Source: Spiroplasma melliferum
GTDB lineage: Bacteria; Bacillota_I; Bacilli_A; Mycoplasmatales; Mycoplasmataceae
NCBI GenBank assembly: GCA_005222125.1
Contig: CP029202.1
Coordinates: 930,001-994,000 of the forward strand
DNA length: 64,000 nt
Direction of reading: 5' to 3'
Part shown: positions 11,184 through 22,309 of the stretch, in pieces
Layout of the letters: each line of letters begins with the position of its first letter
How positions within the stretch are numbered: position 1 is the stretch's first letter
Program-made: the position numbers and the translations under genes
Notes under the pieces: model-generated
Seen by the model: the letters and a program-made list of their open reading frames with translations, nothing else
What the model was told of the DNA's origin: nothing
The model's database searches: none

Positions 11184-11212
11184 ATTGTTTTACTTTAAAA
11201 TCAAAGAATGAA

Positions 11213-11536
11213 TTAATTAGTAAAAGCAAAATCACGAACACTATAACGAGTTTTACCAGTAAAATCATTAAAATTCTTTTTATAAGTAATAGTAATTGCT
11301 GTAAAGTTTTCAAGATTAAATTCAGCAATTAATTTTTGTGCTAAATCATTTCATACTACACATTGCACTTCTTCACCATTATCTAAAACTCAAAATTCAC
11401 ATAAATCTCTTATTTGTCCATCTTTACTAGTCACTGTTTTTAATTGTGGTTGTTTTGACGCTAATAAAAACTTTTCATCGTTAATAAATTGTTCATTTTT
11501 TTTATTAAATCTGTGTTGTGGTTTATTATTATACAT
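11213..11536 (-). CDS. Small protein, possible OB-fold (SSB-like)
   Basis: 107 residues with a strong ribosome site (AAAGGAGGG). Two TGA Trp codons occur in EFWVLDNGEE and CVVWNDLAQKL. The alternation of short strands, the VVWNDLAQKLIAEF segment and the ending GKTRYSVRDFAF recall the single-strand-binding OB fold (VVWNKLAE in SSB), but the N-terminal third does not fit well. Function unproven. A terminator follows it, so it is expressed on its own. Confidence 0.55.
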
Positions 11537-11669
11537 TCCTACTGCCCTCCTTTCTTATTCAAATGAATATCTAAAATCATACTTTAAATTTTAAAAAGAA
11601 AAAAAAGGAAGATTTATTATATTGTCATATGAACAACAATATTATATCATTAAATTTTTTTTAAAGAGA

Positions 11670-13106
11670 TTATTTTGTAAAAGATTCTCCATTTTCTTTG
11701 TTATTAATACCAACATTATTTTTTTGTTTTCTAGTATTAAATGTTTGAACACATCATTTTTTTGCATAATAAAGTGGATAACCACTTAACATTCCGCTTA
11801 ATACAATTAAACAATTCCATAATTCTCACATATTACCGGTATTTTTTGCATAATAATACATTGCTAAGATTGAACCAATAAAAGTAATGAAACAAGAACT
11901 TAATGCTAAAATAACTAAGATAATAAAAAGTGGTTTTCGATATAATGGCTCATACTTTGGGTCATTAATCCGTAAATAAATTAAACTAAGCATTGTAATA
12001 AATTTTAAAACACTAACTGCTAAAATAAAATAATTTGTAACATTAAATAATGATGTTCATAAAATATAAATAACTGCTAACAGAACTAAAAATAACATTG
12101 CTAAATATGGCATATTAGTTCGTTTTGTTGTTTTTTGAAAAAAAGCAAAAAAATCTTTTTCTTCACTCATTTTAAAAATTAATCGTGAATGATACACTAA
12201 AAATGAATTTAATGAACCCATAAAAATAAAGATTGCTAAAATAGAAAACAAATAATTTAAGACTGGTGGAATTGCCGGATTATTCATAATAGCATAATAT
12301 CAAACATTATTAAATCCATTTGGTCCTATTCATGCTTGTGGTTTATTAATTGTTAATAAACCAATTGCTAAAATGATATAAAGAATTACAATCATAATTG
12401 TCGCAATAATCATTGCCCAAGGAATATTTTTACGTGGATTAATAACTTCGCCACTAACATAGGTAATTGCTTCCATTCCAGAATAAGCAAACATTGTCAT
12501 AGCTGTTGCTGGTAGCAATAAAAACGAAGACAAATAAATTTGACTTAAATTTTGGTTAATTGTATCATCAGTGAAACTACCTGTATTACCATACATCATT
12601 GCAATAATTAATACGAATACAATTGGTAAGCCTTTTAGTAAGGCAAAAATAATTTGTGAATAACCACTACTTTTTTTAATTAATACTTGCATTAAAACTA
12701 AAGCAAATAAAATCAAAATCCCAAACATTTTTCCATATCATTGATTTTCTAATTTTAGTAATGTCATAACAATATTACCAAAAGCTAAGCAAGCAGTAGC
12801 AACTGCTGTTGCACTAACAAACAAAACCATAATTCATCCAAATCAAAATGAACAGGCATTTCATTTTGCTCGTTTAATTCAATAATAACTTGTTCCATTT
12901 TCAGGATAAGACGTCGCACCTTCTGATAATAACATTTCTGGTAAAACTAATAAACCACCTAAAATTCAAGCAATAATAATTAAAATTGGATTAAATTGTG
13001 CTTGAAAAGCAACTTGTCCAAACGAAACTAAAATTGAAGAACCTAATGTGGCTGAAATAGCCAAAGCTAGAATTTGCCAAAATCCATATTTTTTTTGTAA
13101 TTTCAT
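11670..13106 (-). CDS. Amino acid permease (APC superfamily)
   Basis: 478 residues with 12 predicted transmembrane segments. The N terminus has the APC helix-1 signature (FWQILALAISATLGSSILVSFG) and the middle has FAYSGMEAITYVSGEVINPRKNIPWA, the classic helix-6 region of amino acid/polyamine permeases. A cytoplasmic basic tail (KKWCVQTFNTRKQK) ends it. The substrate is not readable. Its ATG overlaps the stop of the upstream hydrolase gene (TAATG), so the two are translationally coupled. Confidence 0.88.
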
Positions 13107-14170
13107 TATTGTTTCCTTTCTTGTTGTGCTAAAAATGTTTTAATTGCCGCTAAATAACTTTTATGACCTTTTGAAATTGCTTCAACATGTCCTAAATTTA
13201 ATAACGAGACCAACTGACTTTGCCCCAATGGTTCTGATGTAATTTTTTGAAGATAAAATTCTTTGCTCATAAAGTAAGGAACAAAATCATCATTAGTACC
13301 ATGAAAAATTAACATTGGTAAATTTTTTAATCGTTTTGGATGTTTTAATAAATTATAATGGCGAAGATTAAAACCAAGTTCTTGCTTAAATTTCTTTCTT
13401 AAACCAAAACTAATTAATCATCAACACCGTTGATAACGATATTCCATCACATACCGAAATTGAACTAATAAGTTACTAAACCCACAATCACTAATCGCTC
13501 ATTTAACTAAAGGATTTTGGTATCCTTGATCTAGTAAATATTTGGTTAAACAAGCTGCACCCATACTATTTCCAATTAACCCAATTGCATTGACTGTAAA
13601 ATTATTTATTAATCATGCAATAACAGCACTTAAATTTTGCACGTTTAAATAACCAATACCACTATATTTTCCAGCACTTAAACCATGTGCAATACTATCA
13701 AAAGTTAAAACATTATAACCTTGTTGATAAAAATAATAAACTTGTCGTAAAGCTAAATACTTGTTTTCTGTTCACCCATGTAAACCAATTACTCACTTTT
13801 GAGAATGTGGATATTGCAAATAAAGGGCACTAATGGATTCTTGTTGCTGGTTTAAAATCGTTATTGTTTGCATTTGTGTTTCTTCTATTGTATTAAAACA
13901 AAAATTTAATTGCTTTAATTCTTTTGCAATAAGATCTTGATGATATGCCTCAAAACTATTAAAATCAAAATTTTTTGAATTCATTGTCATCATACCAGTT
14001 CGTTGATAAGTTTGAGTAAAATTAAAAAAATCCCGCACATATTTTTTTGAGCAAAAAATAATAATTGGAAATAATAAAACGGTTAATAATGTTCGTCATC
14101 AATTAAAACAAAATTGCCGATAACCATCAATAATAATTTTTTTACTTGGTTTTTTTGTAACTACCTTCAT
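13106..14170 (-). CDS. Membrane-anchored alpha/beta hydrolase (paralogue)
   Basis: 354 residues. A basic N terminus and one transmembrane segment (about residues 25-42) precede an alpha/beta hydrolase domain with VIGLHGWTENK, the nucleophile elbow GNSMGAA, a late acid in IFHGTNDDF and a His in NLGHVEAISKGH. It has the same architecture as the hydrolase at 3927-4922 (a conserved YLALRQVYYFYQQGYNVLTFD-type block), so they are paralogues. Being coupled to an amino acid permease suggests peptide or ester breakdown outside or at the membrane, but this is inference. The start ATG 14170 follows GAAAGGAAAAA. Confidence 0.8.
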
Positions 14171-14264
14171 TTTTTCCTTTCATTAATGAAACAAGATAAT
14201 TTATTTAATATATGCTTTTTAATTAAAATTTGTTATTGTATTAATAATCTTAATATTTGAGGCA

Positions 14265-15006
14265 TTACGATAAGAACATTTGTTCAATTACATTAGCAAT
14301 TCCATCATGGTCATTATCATCAGTCACTAAATCAGCAATTGTTTTAACATCAGCAGGAGCATTTCCCATTGCGACACCAAGGCCTGCTCATTGTAACATT
14401 GCAACTAGTAATTTCTAATGATGAACGATCCCCGCGGATTTCTTGGGAAATTTCAATCTTTCCTTGTCATTTTGTTACAAACCGATTAACATCGGGGGTA
14501 TAACTGCTAATATAAATCTTATTAACATTAATATTAAAATCAGTAGAATATAAACATGCCGTTACTTCATCTTTAACTGTAGAGAAACTTGCTAAATAAC
14601 CTTTTGTTATTTTATCTTCAAATCCTTTACAATGTAAAAGCATTTTATTAAACGAAGAATGATCAGCATCAAACATAATTAATGTTTCTAAATCAAGTTC
14701 AATAACATCTAAATAAATATCTCGTAATAATTGGTGATTTAAAAAATCACAAAACAAAATTTCTTTCGTGACATTATTTGTTACAACAGACCCATTTAAA
14801 CTAACAATAAAATCATTGCTATCAGTTAAACCTAACTTTGCGGCAATATCCTTACATTGATATAATGGGCGACCAGTTGCAATTACTAATTTAATATCTT
14901 TGCTAGCTAATCCTTTTAAAACTTGCAAAGTACGCGGGGACATTTCTCCGTTGGAATTTAAAGCTGTTCCATCTAAATCAACAGCAATTAACTTAATATC
15001 TGACAT
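14265..15006 (-). pseudogene. Cof-type HAD phosphatase with an internal deletion
   Basis: The N-terminal part is a normal HAD IIB hydrolase: DLDGTALNS (motif I nucleophile Asp), VIATGRP (motif II) and a cap domain, up to SSLEITS. There the frame breaks. The C-terminal end MLQWAGLGVAMGNAPADVK and the rest to the stop at 14265 is in another frame. The roughly 40 residues that should lie between, with the SKG lysine and the GDxxND motif, are missing. The junction is near 14400-14410. An internal deletion with frame change explains this, and the protein would be catalytically dead. The start ATG 15006 follows GGAGAGAAAAG. Confidence 0.85.
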
Positions 15007-15132
15007 AATCTTTTCTCTCCTATATAACATAATTCTAATATATTTTATAAAAGTTCCAACATTTATTTTTAAAATTGATAAAGATTAAAAAAATAAATAC
15101 CTTAAAAAATAAATTTTTATAATATTTTAGTT

Positions 15133-15138
15133 TATAAT
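15133..15138 (+). promoter_or_regulatory. -10 element of the cobalamin-riboswitch transcript
   Basis: TATAAT at 15133-15138, just upstream of the riboswitch. No good -35 is visible at the proper distance. Confidence 0.4.
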
Positions 15139-15145
15139 TACTAGG

Positions 15146-15381
15146 TAAAGCATCCTGCTTTCATTTGAATTAATGGTAAACATTAAAAATGTTTTGAAAA
15201 GGGAATTGAGTGTAAATCTTGAGCTGTCCCAGCAACTGTAATGATGATGAACATTGTATTTACTCACTGAAAAAATTTTTTTGGGAAGAGACAATTAGTA
15301 AAACGATTCTAAGCCAGTAGACCTGCCGTTAACTCCTGACGAAATAAATATCCCTGGGATTGTGATATTTGTGAGTAAATA
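15146..15381 (+). promoter_or_regulatory. Cobalamin (AdoCbl) riboswitch
   Basis: The conserved core is plain: GAAAAGGGAA at 15196-15205, CTGTCCCAGCAACTGTAA at 15224-15241, CACTG at 15265-15269, GGGAAG at 15283-15288, then AAGCCAGTAGACCTGCCG at 15311-15328. The loop CCCAG (15228-15232) is complementary to CTGGG (15354-15358), which lies in the loop of a downstream hairpin (AAATATC 15346-15352 / GATATTT 15364-15370). This is the L5-L13 kissing interaction of the B12 class. An 11-nt segment inside the aptamer (15257-15267, TATTTACTCAC) is perfectly complementary to the sequence just after L13 (15371-15381), a likely alternative pairing for the switch. No strong terminator follows, so control of translation or another mode is possible. 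Confidence 0.92.
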
Positions 15382-15479
15382 ATTTATTATTCTTAAATAA
15401 TAGTTTACCCTCATAAATAAAATAATTTTTCCGCTAGAATGGGTTTTTATTGCAGTTATTTTTGAAAGGAATTATCGCA

Positions 15480-15974
15480 ATGAAAAATTTCTCATGAAAA
15501 AAATATTTATATTATCTTTTGCCAGCTTTAATTCTATTAACAGCAATTGTTTTAAATATCTATTATATTCCTAAGTATTATGAGGTACAACGCCAAAATC
15601 GTTATGAAGGAACTTATACTGTAACAATTCTTGGTCAAGATGAAAACTATAATGTTTTTTTTACTAAAGGGTTAAATGTTAAACATGCTAATAATCTCGG
15701 TGCTGTTTTAAGTAAATACCCGGATGATTTTGGTTTAAATAACAGTACTTGAGGAAATTTCCTTAGCCGTGTTGGAAATATCACCTTATCCAATCCAAAA
15801 GAAGCATATTTTAGTATTCAAAGTGGTGACAATAATCAAAAAAATGCTGCTCATATTCATCCTGAGTGTCGTGAATATGAAAATAATGCATGTTCATCGG
15901 GGATTGATTATCTTAAATTAATGCCTAATGTTGACAATGTTTTTCGTTTTGTCATTACTAAAATTAATCAATAA
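15480..15974 (+). CDS. DUF4430-like (transcobalamin C-terminal-like) surface protein of the B12 uptake locus
   Basis: 164 residues. An N-terminal uncleaved-looking signal anchor (residues 9-26, YLYYLLPALILLTAIVL) is followed by an extracellular domain. The pattern with YTVTILG at the start, NLGAVLSKYPDDFGL, WGNFLSRVGNI, and a final FRFVITKI resembles DUF4430, the transcobalamin-C-terminal-like domain that often occurs beside B12 ECF transporters; this is family inference, not a computed match. It would capture cobalamin outside the membrane. It follows the cobalamin riboswitch by about 100 bp and GAAAGGAA precedes the ATG. The S-component-like gene starts 27 bp downstream. Confidence 0.7.
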
Positions 15975-16001
15975 GAATTAATTAAGAATAAAATTTTTCT
16001 A

Positions 16002-16655
16002 ATGAAAAAAATAAGAAAAGAAGATATCTGACCCGCAACTTTAAAAATAACCCTAAAAATGACCGTTATTGCTCTTTTTAGCAGTTTAGCATTAGCACTT
16101 AAAATTGCTTTTGCATTCTTACCAAACTTTGAATTTGTCACCTTTATTTTAATGTTTAGTATTGTTTTTTTTACAATTACAGTAGGTTTTGGCATTATTA
16201 ATGTTTATTGTACTTTAAACATGGTGTACTTTGGCATTGCCGATTGAAGCATTATGTATTTTATTATTTTTAACTTATATGGAGTTATTATGTTACTCTG
16301 TAAGCAAATAATATACTGATGATGATGAATGATGATTATTATCTGTGCCCTAATGGGCTATATCTTTGGTTCGCTATATGCTATTCAAACTGCTATTTTA
16401 TATGGCCCTAATGTTGGTTTAACATATTGAATTAAAGGTTTAGTTTTTGATGCTATTCACGGCACAGGAAATGCTGTTATTTGTGCAGTTTTATATCCAA
16501 TTATTTATAAATTAATGCAAGTGTTATATCCAAATTGACCATATTTATTTAATAATAAATTTATTAAATATTTACAAAAAATTATTAACAAGAAAAATGA
16601 GTTACTAACATTAAGTAATGAGCAAAATGAAAATGAAAAAATACCAGGTAAATAA
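16002..16655 (+). CDS. ECF transporter S-component-like membrane protein, probable cobalamin uptake
   Basis: 217 residues with about six transmembrane segments; the first starts after the LKITLKMTVIALFSSLALALKIAF stretch, typical of ECF S components with their alanine-rich helix 1. IIYWWWWMMIII contains several TGA-coded Trp. The gene sits in one transcript with the riboswitch and the DUF4430-like gene, so cobalamin is the probable substrate. The energy module (EcfA/EcfA'/EcfT) is not in this window. No good ribosome site precedes ATG 16002; translation may be coupled to the gene 27 bp upstream. The C-terminal tail is polar and rich in Asn and Glu. Confidence 0.7.
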
Positions 16656-16667
16656 CTGGTATTTTTT
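16639..16667 (+). terminator. Intrinsic terminator of the B12 uptake operon
   Basis: AAATACCAG / CTGGTATTT around an 8-base loop, followed by T residues; it overlaps the stop codon at 16653-16655. Confidence 0.75.
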
Positions 16668-16780
16668 CATATCAGATAGTTTCTATGTAAAATTTTAAAT
16701 TAGGATACTTTATTTTACCTATTTAAAAATATATTTAAATAAATGCGCAAGCCAAGAATAAGAAGTTTATTAATTAATAA

Positions 16781-16807
16781 AAAATCACGATAAATTACCG
16801 TGATTTT
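16781..16807 (-). terminator. Intrinsic terminator of nrdJ
   Basis: AAAATCACG / CGTGATTTT with a 9-base loop and T-rich tails, 18 bp beyond the nrdJ stop. Confidence 0.8.
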
Positions 16808-16824
16808 TTAAATGAATACAAATT

Positions 16825-19359
16825 CTATAACCCACATTTTAATTGTACATTACAATTATTACATGTAACACAGCCACCAGCATCAACCATTGTTCCCTCT
16901 TTGCAAATTGGACAAACATCTCCAACTTCAGCACCAATGTTTCGATCTTGATTAATTCCACGGAATTGCCCAATTGCTTTCGCATTTTCTGTTACATTTT
17001 TATTTGGGCGATTATCAACTTCAATTCCCAATGTATCTAAATTTAATTGTTCTAATGCAGGATGATTTTCATCAGTTGTTAGCGATAACACTTGTGAATC
17101 ACGTGAACCATCAACATAAACAGTTCCACCTTTAGCCCCACCTTTATACAATCGTGTATAAATTTTTTCAACATCTTTGACTGAATAACCACGTGGAGCA
17201 TTAACAGTTTTTGAAATTGATGAATCAACTCAACGTTGAATAACACATTGTGTATCAGCATGATCTTCTGGGGCTAAATCCATTGCCGCAACAAAAATAT
17301 CTGGTAATGTTTCTGGCGTATAAGCAGGATTATATTTTAATCATTCATCAACAATCTTAGCATTAACTTCAATATTTTTTCCTAATCGGCCAGAACGATA
17401 AAATTTAAACCCAAAGTATGGTTCTAATCCTGTTGAAACACCAACCATTGTTCCAGTTGAACCAGTTGGAGCAATTGTTAATAAGTGTGAATTACGGATT
17501 CCATTTTTTAAAATTGCTTGGCGAATATCTTCTGGCATTTTTTTCATATATCCTGTCTCAATAAACTTTTCTCGTGATTTTAAAAATGGAAATGATCCCT
17601 TTTCTTTTCCTAATGCAATTGAAGCACGATATGCTTCTGTTGCAATTACCTCAAAGATTTTATCAACAACTTTGTTTCCTTCTTTGCTTCCATAACGAAC
17701 ACCATGAAAAATTAATAAATCATGCAGACCCATAACGCCTAACCCAACTCGGCGTTCTCCTAATGCTTGTTTTTGGTTAGCTTCTAAAAAATATGGTGTT
17801 GTATCAATCACATCATCTTGCATTCGAACACAAGTATGAACAGTTGTTTTTAATTTATCATATAAAATTTCTTTGCTAGTTTTATCAACAAAATTAGCTA
17901 AATTAATTGCAGCTAAGTTACATACAGAATAAGGTGCTAATGGTTGTTCCCCACAAGGATTTGTCGCAACTACTTTCATTCCATATGCTTTTGCATTTGT
18001 CATATCATTTGCTGTATCTAAAAAGAAAATACCCGGTTCTGCTGAATAATTAGCACAAAAATTAATTAAATCTCATAAATCACGAGCACGCATTGTATAA
18101 TATGTTTTAACTTTATAACCCATTGCTTGTCATTCATTAATATCACCAATTTCTGCTCATTTTTCATCATAAAAAGCTTTTTCCGCTTTTGTATAATTAT
18201 CTAAATCAGGGAATTGTAGTTTTCATTCATTATCTTGTTCAACTGCTTGCATAAATTTATGTGTCAACGTAACTGAAATATTTGCCCCTGATAAAAATGA
18301 CGGATTATTTACTTCTCAACTACCTCCTTCTTCTAACTTTATTCGTGCTTCATTGATAACACGATTATTATCAATTTGATTTTCATTATTTAAAGCATAT
18401 TCATAAAGATTACGATCTAATTCTGATAATGGCACAAATTTAATTTTGCGACTTGCTTCATCACGAATTAATTTATCTTTTGAATTTTCTTTTAATCATC
18501 GTAAAATTTTAGAATTCTGCATTTTTGAAATAATAAATTCAATTATGTCCGGATGTCAATCAGCCATCATAATCATCTGAGCGCCACGACGTGAACCACC
18601 TTGCTCAACTAAATGAGTTAAAGTTGATAAATCATTTAACCATGATACTGCGCCGGATGAACGTCCCCCAACACTTTTTGCTACTGTTCCTCGTGGACGT
18701 AAAGTTGAACCGTTTGTACCAACACCACCACCATGCGACATAATTTCCATGACTTCTTTTCGATGAATTGAAATTCCCTCTCGTGAATCTTGAATGAATG
18801 GCATGACAAAACAATTAAAGAAAGTTACATCACTATTACTACCAGCACCATATAATACTCGTCCAGCAGGAATAATATTTAAAGCTTTTAATTCATTAAA
18901 AAAATGCTCACGATAAAGTGTCTGTTCTTTTTCATTTTTACTAAGAGCATTACCAACTCTTCATGCAATTTGTTCATAAAAGATTTCTAATGGTTTTTCA
19001 ACCATATGAAGATTTTTACGAATTATATTATTTGAATTATTAATTAATAAGGCTTGATCAATACTATGAGTATAATCATCTTCAATTTGAATATCAACTA
19101 AATCATTTTTACGATCAACAGCAACAACATAACCAATTCCCCGTGTTGGGAATCACCCATCATCTTTAATTACTGTTAATACCAAATCATTAACTTTTAA
19201 TGTTTTTAATTCATTATCTTTTTGTGCATAGCGATCAAGCACAACCATTCGTGAAACTCCATCAAAAACCATCTTATAATTTTCTTCAATTTCTTTTAAA
19301 TGGGGAAAATGTTCTCTAATATCTTTATTTAAATTATTAATTAATTCTTTCGAGTACAT
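16825..19359 (-). CDS. nrdJ: Adenosylcobalamin-dependent (class II) ribonucleoside-diphosphate reductase
   Basis: 844 residues with many TGA Trp codons. The enzyme reduces ribonucleotides to deoxyribonucleotides using an AdoCbl-generated thiyl radical. Key residues are visible: NPCGEQ gives the thiyl Cys469 and Glu471, and Cys480 (SVCNLAAINL) with Cys183 (FNCFVM) form the redox pair; the 469-480 spacing matches class II enzymes. The substrate loop SHGGGVGTNGSTLRPRG follows Cys183. The C terminus is a CPIC...CNNC zinc ribbon and a final KCGL, the swinging redox tail of NrdJ. AAGGAGGAAAAAACAAAATG starts it. No class I nrdAB is in this window. It ends convergently with the B12 uptake operon. Confidence 0.95.
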
Positions 19360-19481
19360 TTTGTTTTTTCCTCCTTATGTATTCATTTTTGTTCACAGCT
19401 TAAAAATAAATATACTAATTTTTTAAAATACATTAATATTTCCTAACTTTTTAATAATTAAAAACAATTAATTTTTTATTT

Positions 19482-19591
19482 TTAAAAAAAAAAAAAAAAA
19501 GACGCCAACAACATTGTGTTTTGTCTTCTTATACCATCTTTAAATTTAATTACTTTTAAAAGTACTAATATTTTAATTTATTTATTAGTAC
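19482..19591 (-). other. Structured region upstream of nrdJ: two palindromes and a terminator-like hairpin with T17
   Basis: On the minus strand, in order: GTACTAATA/TATTAGTAC (19562-19591), the overlapping palindrome TACTTTTAAAAGTA (19551-19564), then a weak GAC...GTC hairpin (about 19501-19525) followed by 17 T (19484-19500), about 125 bp before the nrdJ ATG. It looks like an attenuator or the end of a short upstream transcript. The conserved B12 riboswitch core is absent here. Confidence 0.4.
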
Positions 19592-20004
19592 CCCCTGCAT
19601 TTTAAAATTATAATTAAATTTATTCTTTGCAACTAAAAACTATCCTTTTGGTAAATAATGTATTATCGCCACAATATAATTATTTTATTTTTTTTAATTA
19701 CAAAACAGTATTATTATTTTTAAATTTTAACTTAATAAAAAATCATAAAATGTTATATTAATAACATTTTAAATATGCTAGACATTATCTTTCAATAAAG
19801 TAATAATTTATTTCCTAAATTATTGTAGTCTAAGCTTATGCTCAATTCTGGACTATTATCAATTTCTACTAAAAACTTTAAGTCAGAATCATTAATCATT
19901 GTATCATTAAAAATACATTTTTCAAGTCCTAATAAAAATATAAGTAGAAACCATAGACATTTAAGAATTTACCTTATACCGTTAATAAAATTAAAACATA
20001 ATAA
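19592..20004. other. Intergenic, no gene seen
   Basis: AT-rich spacer between the surface-protein operon and nrdJ. An AT hairpin AAAATGTTAT/ATAACATTTT is at about 19748-19770. A 108-codon plus-strand frame at 19838-20164 is very lysine- and isoleucine-rich, has no ribosome site and is probably chance. Confidence 0.5.
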
Positions 20005-20035
20005 AAAATTAAAGTTAAAAACTAACTTTAATTTT
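20005..20035 (-). terminator. Intrinsic terminator of the surface-protein operon
   Basis: AAAATTAAAGTTA (20005-20017) and its exact complement (20023-20035), followed on the minus strand by TTTTTTATT; 126 bp past the last gene. Confidence 0.65.
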
Positions 20036-20160
20036 AAAATATTGCTGGTTTATCTACATAAGTTACTTTTATTAAAAAGTAATTTTTGTTTTCATCCTTA
20101 TATTTTCTTTATATTTTTCTTAATATATGCTTTAACTAATCAACATAATATCATAAAAAC

Positions 20161-22308
20161 TTAAGTTCACTGTTCATATTGATAAATTTTACTAATAACA
20201 CTTTCAACATCATTGTCGTAAAAAACAAAGGGAACAAGTTCTTTTGATTGTGTTGTATAACTATATAAATATACTGATTTTTCTAATTTATTAACCATAT
20301 AATTAAGTCTTGCTGTTGTTTTAATAGCTGCTAATGCTAAGTCTTGTGCTGGAAAGTAAATAAATTTTCCGGTTTGATTTGGATCTACAATCCGATAGAC
20401 AACATAACGACCATCAGAAATTATTAAATCTCATGACCGTTTTACCTTCGCATTTCAAGTTTTGATTTCATTTTTATGAACAAATTTTGATGTTAATTGG
20501 ATTTTATTTGTTAACTGTTGAATTGCTTCTTCCGCACTACTTGTTGTTACTTCTTTATTACCAAACACATCATAAGCAAGGTATTGTTTTCGTAATGTCC
20601 GGTCTTTATTAATTAATTCTTTTTCCTTTGCTCCTTCTAATGTTGATGCTAACATACGACCATTACGATCAGAAATATCAGGGTCTGGGGAATATGAATA
20701 CATTAATTTTGTTTGAAAGTTTCCTTCTAAATATAAGAATTTATCTAATTGTTCTGCAGTTGCTAAAAAATCTGGTCGTAATTGGTAGTATTGTTGACCA
20801 TCACGAACAACTGGCTTCTCTAATAACTTTGCTTTAATTGGCATTCAATTTAAATAACTTCGAATTAATGATTGACTATATCCCTTGCTATTATTAACAT
20901 CATAAGCTTTATCTTTATAGATAAATCCCTTACCTTTCGTATTATTAAAAATCGGATTTGTAATATAATTACCATTCTTAATATCATGGTATGTTACTTG
21001 GCGGTTATTATTTGAACCAAAGTTAGTTAAAACACTATTAAAATAATGGTCATATCAAATGTCATAAAATTGGTTTTTTTCTGTTGTTGTAATATTGCTA
21101 TTTGAAAAAACACCTTTTTTCTCGTGTGTAACATCTAAAAACTGGGCATGATTTTGTTGCGGATTAGCATATAACTTAATTTTTCCTACTGATTGATCAA
21201 TAATATTGTATTCATTGATACTTGGTGCTTGGGTTTTTCCACCACCATAACTTCATCGTGGCACTAAATTAAGGCGAATTTTTACATTTTGACCTTTATA
21301 ACTTCCGGTAAAATCACGTGTTTTATAATAACGCCCAATTGAAGGCGGACCTTCCCATTCTTCGTTTCAAGTATCATTTTTAAAATAGTCAATTAATTCT
21401 TGTCCACTTTTAACGTTCAGACCAGTTAATTCAATTGTTAAACTACTACCAGCATTATAATCAATAGCCTTTATTAACTTATTATTTTGATCATAATATT
21501 GGGCAGTTATTCGATTAGTCCCCGTTGCCGCAAGGGCTAGCTGATATTTTGTTTCTGTTTTAGTAACAGCATTATAATAATCACCATTAAAATCCTTTTG
21601 TAAATCTTTTTTTAATAAATCATAAATTAACTTACTATTTCCTTGGTGAATGATTGGATTTACTAATGGTTTTCCTAATAATGATTGGTTAAGATTAGTA
21701 TAATAACCTTCTTCCATTAACGAAACAAGCGTATTAATATCTTGGTCATTAAAAGCATTATAATATTGATTATTATAAATATAATATAATGACTTATTAA
21801 TTTTCATCTTATATTTTTCATTAATTTTTGCTTCTTCAGGAGTATCAAATCAATAAAAGCCATCATAACTATATTGTGCTTTTACTAATCCGGCATTAGT
21901 ATACGTATTTAAAGCATCTTGGCGACTATATGCTACATTGCCAAAAGCATCACGATATAATTGTTGAAAATTATTTAAATCAACATCATAAATTTTCTTG
22001 CTATCCAAGGTCATATGTTCATAGTTCTTAATAATTTGATTTGGATTTGATGATGTTAAAACAGTTGTTACTTTATTATTTTTTAATAAATATTCATTTA
22101 ATGCTTCATCAGAATGAAAAGTTTGGCCATCATATTCATGATAATTAATTTGCCCACCATAAACTCGTTTTGCTAAAATATCTTGGCGAAGAACATCACG
22201 AGGAATTATATAATTATTTGTTGGTTCAACCACAGTATAATAAATACTGGTGATTACCATTGGATTTATTGTTAAAAACGATGTTGATAATAAGAAAACT
22301 TTTAGCAT
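20161..22308 (-). CDS. Large exported repeat protein, sarpin-like adhesin candidate
   Basis: 715 residues. An N-terminal hydrophobic segment (residues 1-27, MLKVFLLSTSFLTINPMVIT) acts as signal peptide or anchor; the remainder is hydrophilic and aromatic-rich. It is built from short units of the form aromatic-x-aromatic-x-G-x2-F-x-S-x2-E-A-x3-hydrophobic, for example YDGQTFHSDEALNEYL, RDAFGNVAYSRQDALNTY, YDGFYWFDTPEEAKINEKY, and near the C terminus FGNKEVTTSSAEEAIQQL. The neighbouring genes have the same units. This recalls the sarpin repeats of S. citri adhesion proteins, but I cannot confirm identity. ATG 22308 lies one base beyond the upstream stop (TAACATG), so translation is coupled. Confidence 0.65.
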
Positions 22309-22309
22309 G

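Noticed and set aside
19360-19480. A B12 riboswitch directly before nrdJ
   Set aside because: The conserved core blocks are absent; only the copy at 15146-15381 has them.
19838-20164. 108-codon plus-strand frame between nrdJ and the surface operon
   Set aside because: No ribosome site, extreme Lys/Ile/Asn composition of AT-rich DNA, overlaps the operon terminator; no motif.
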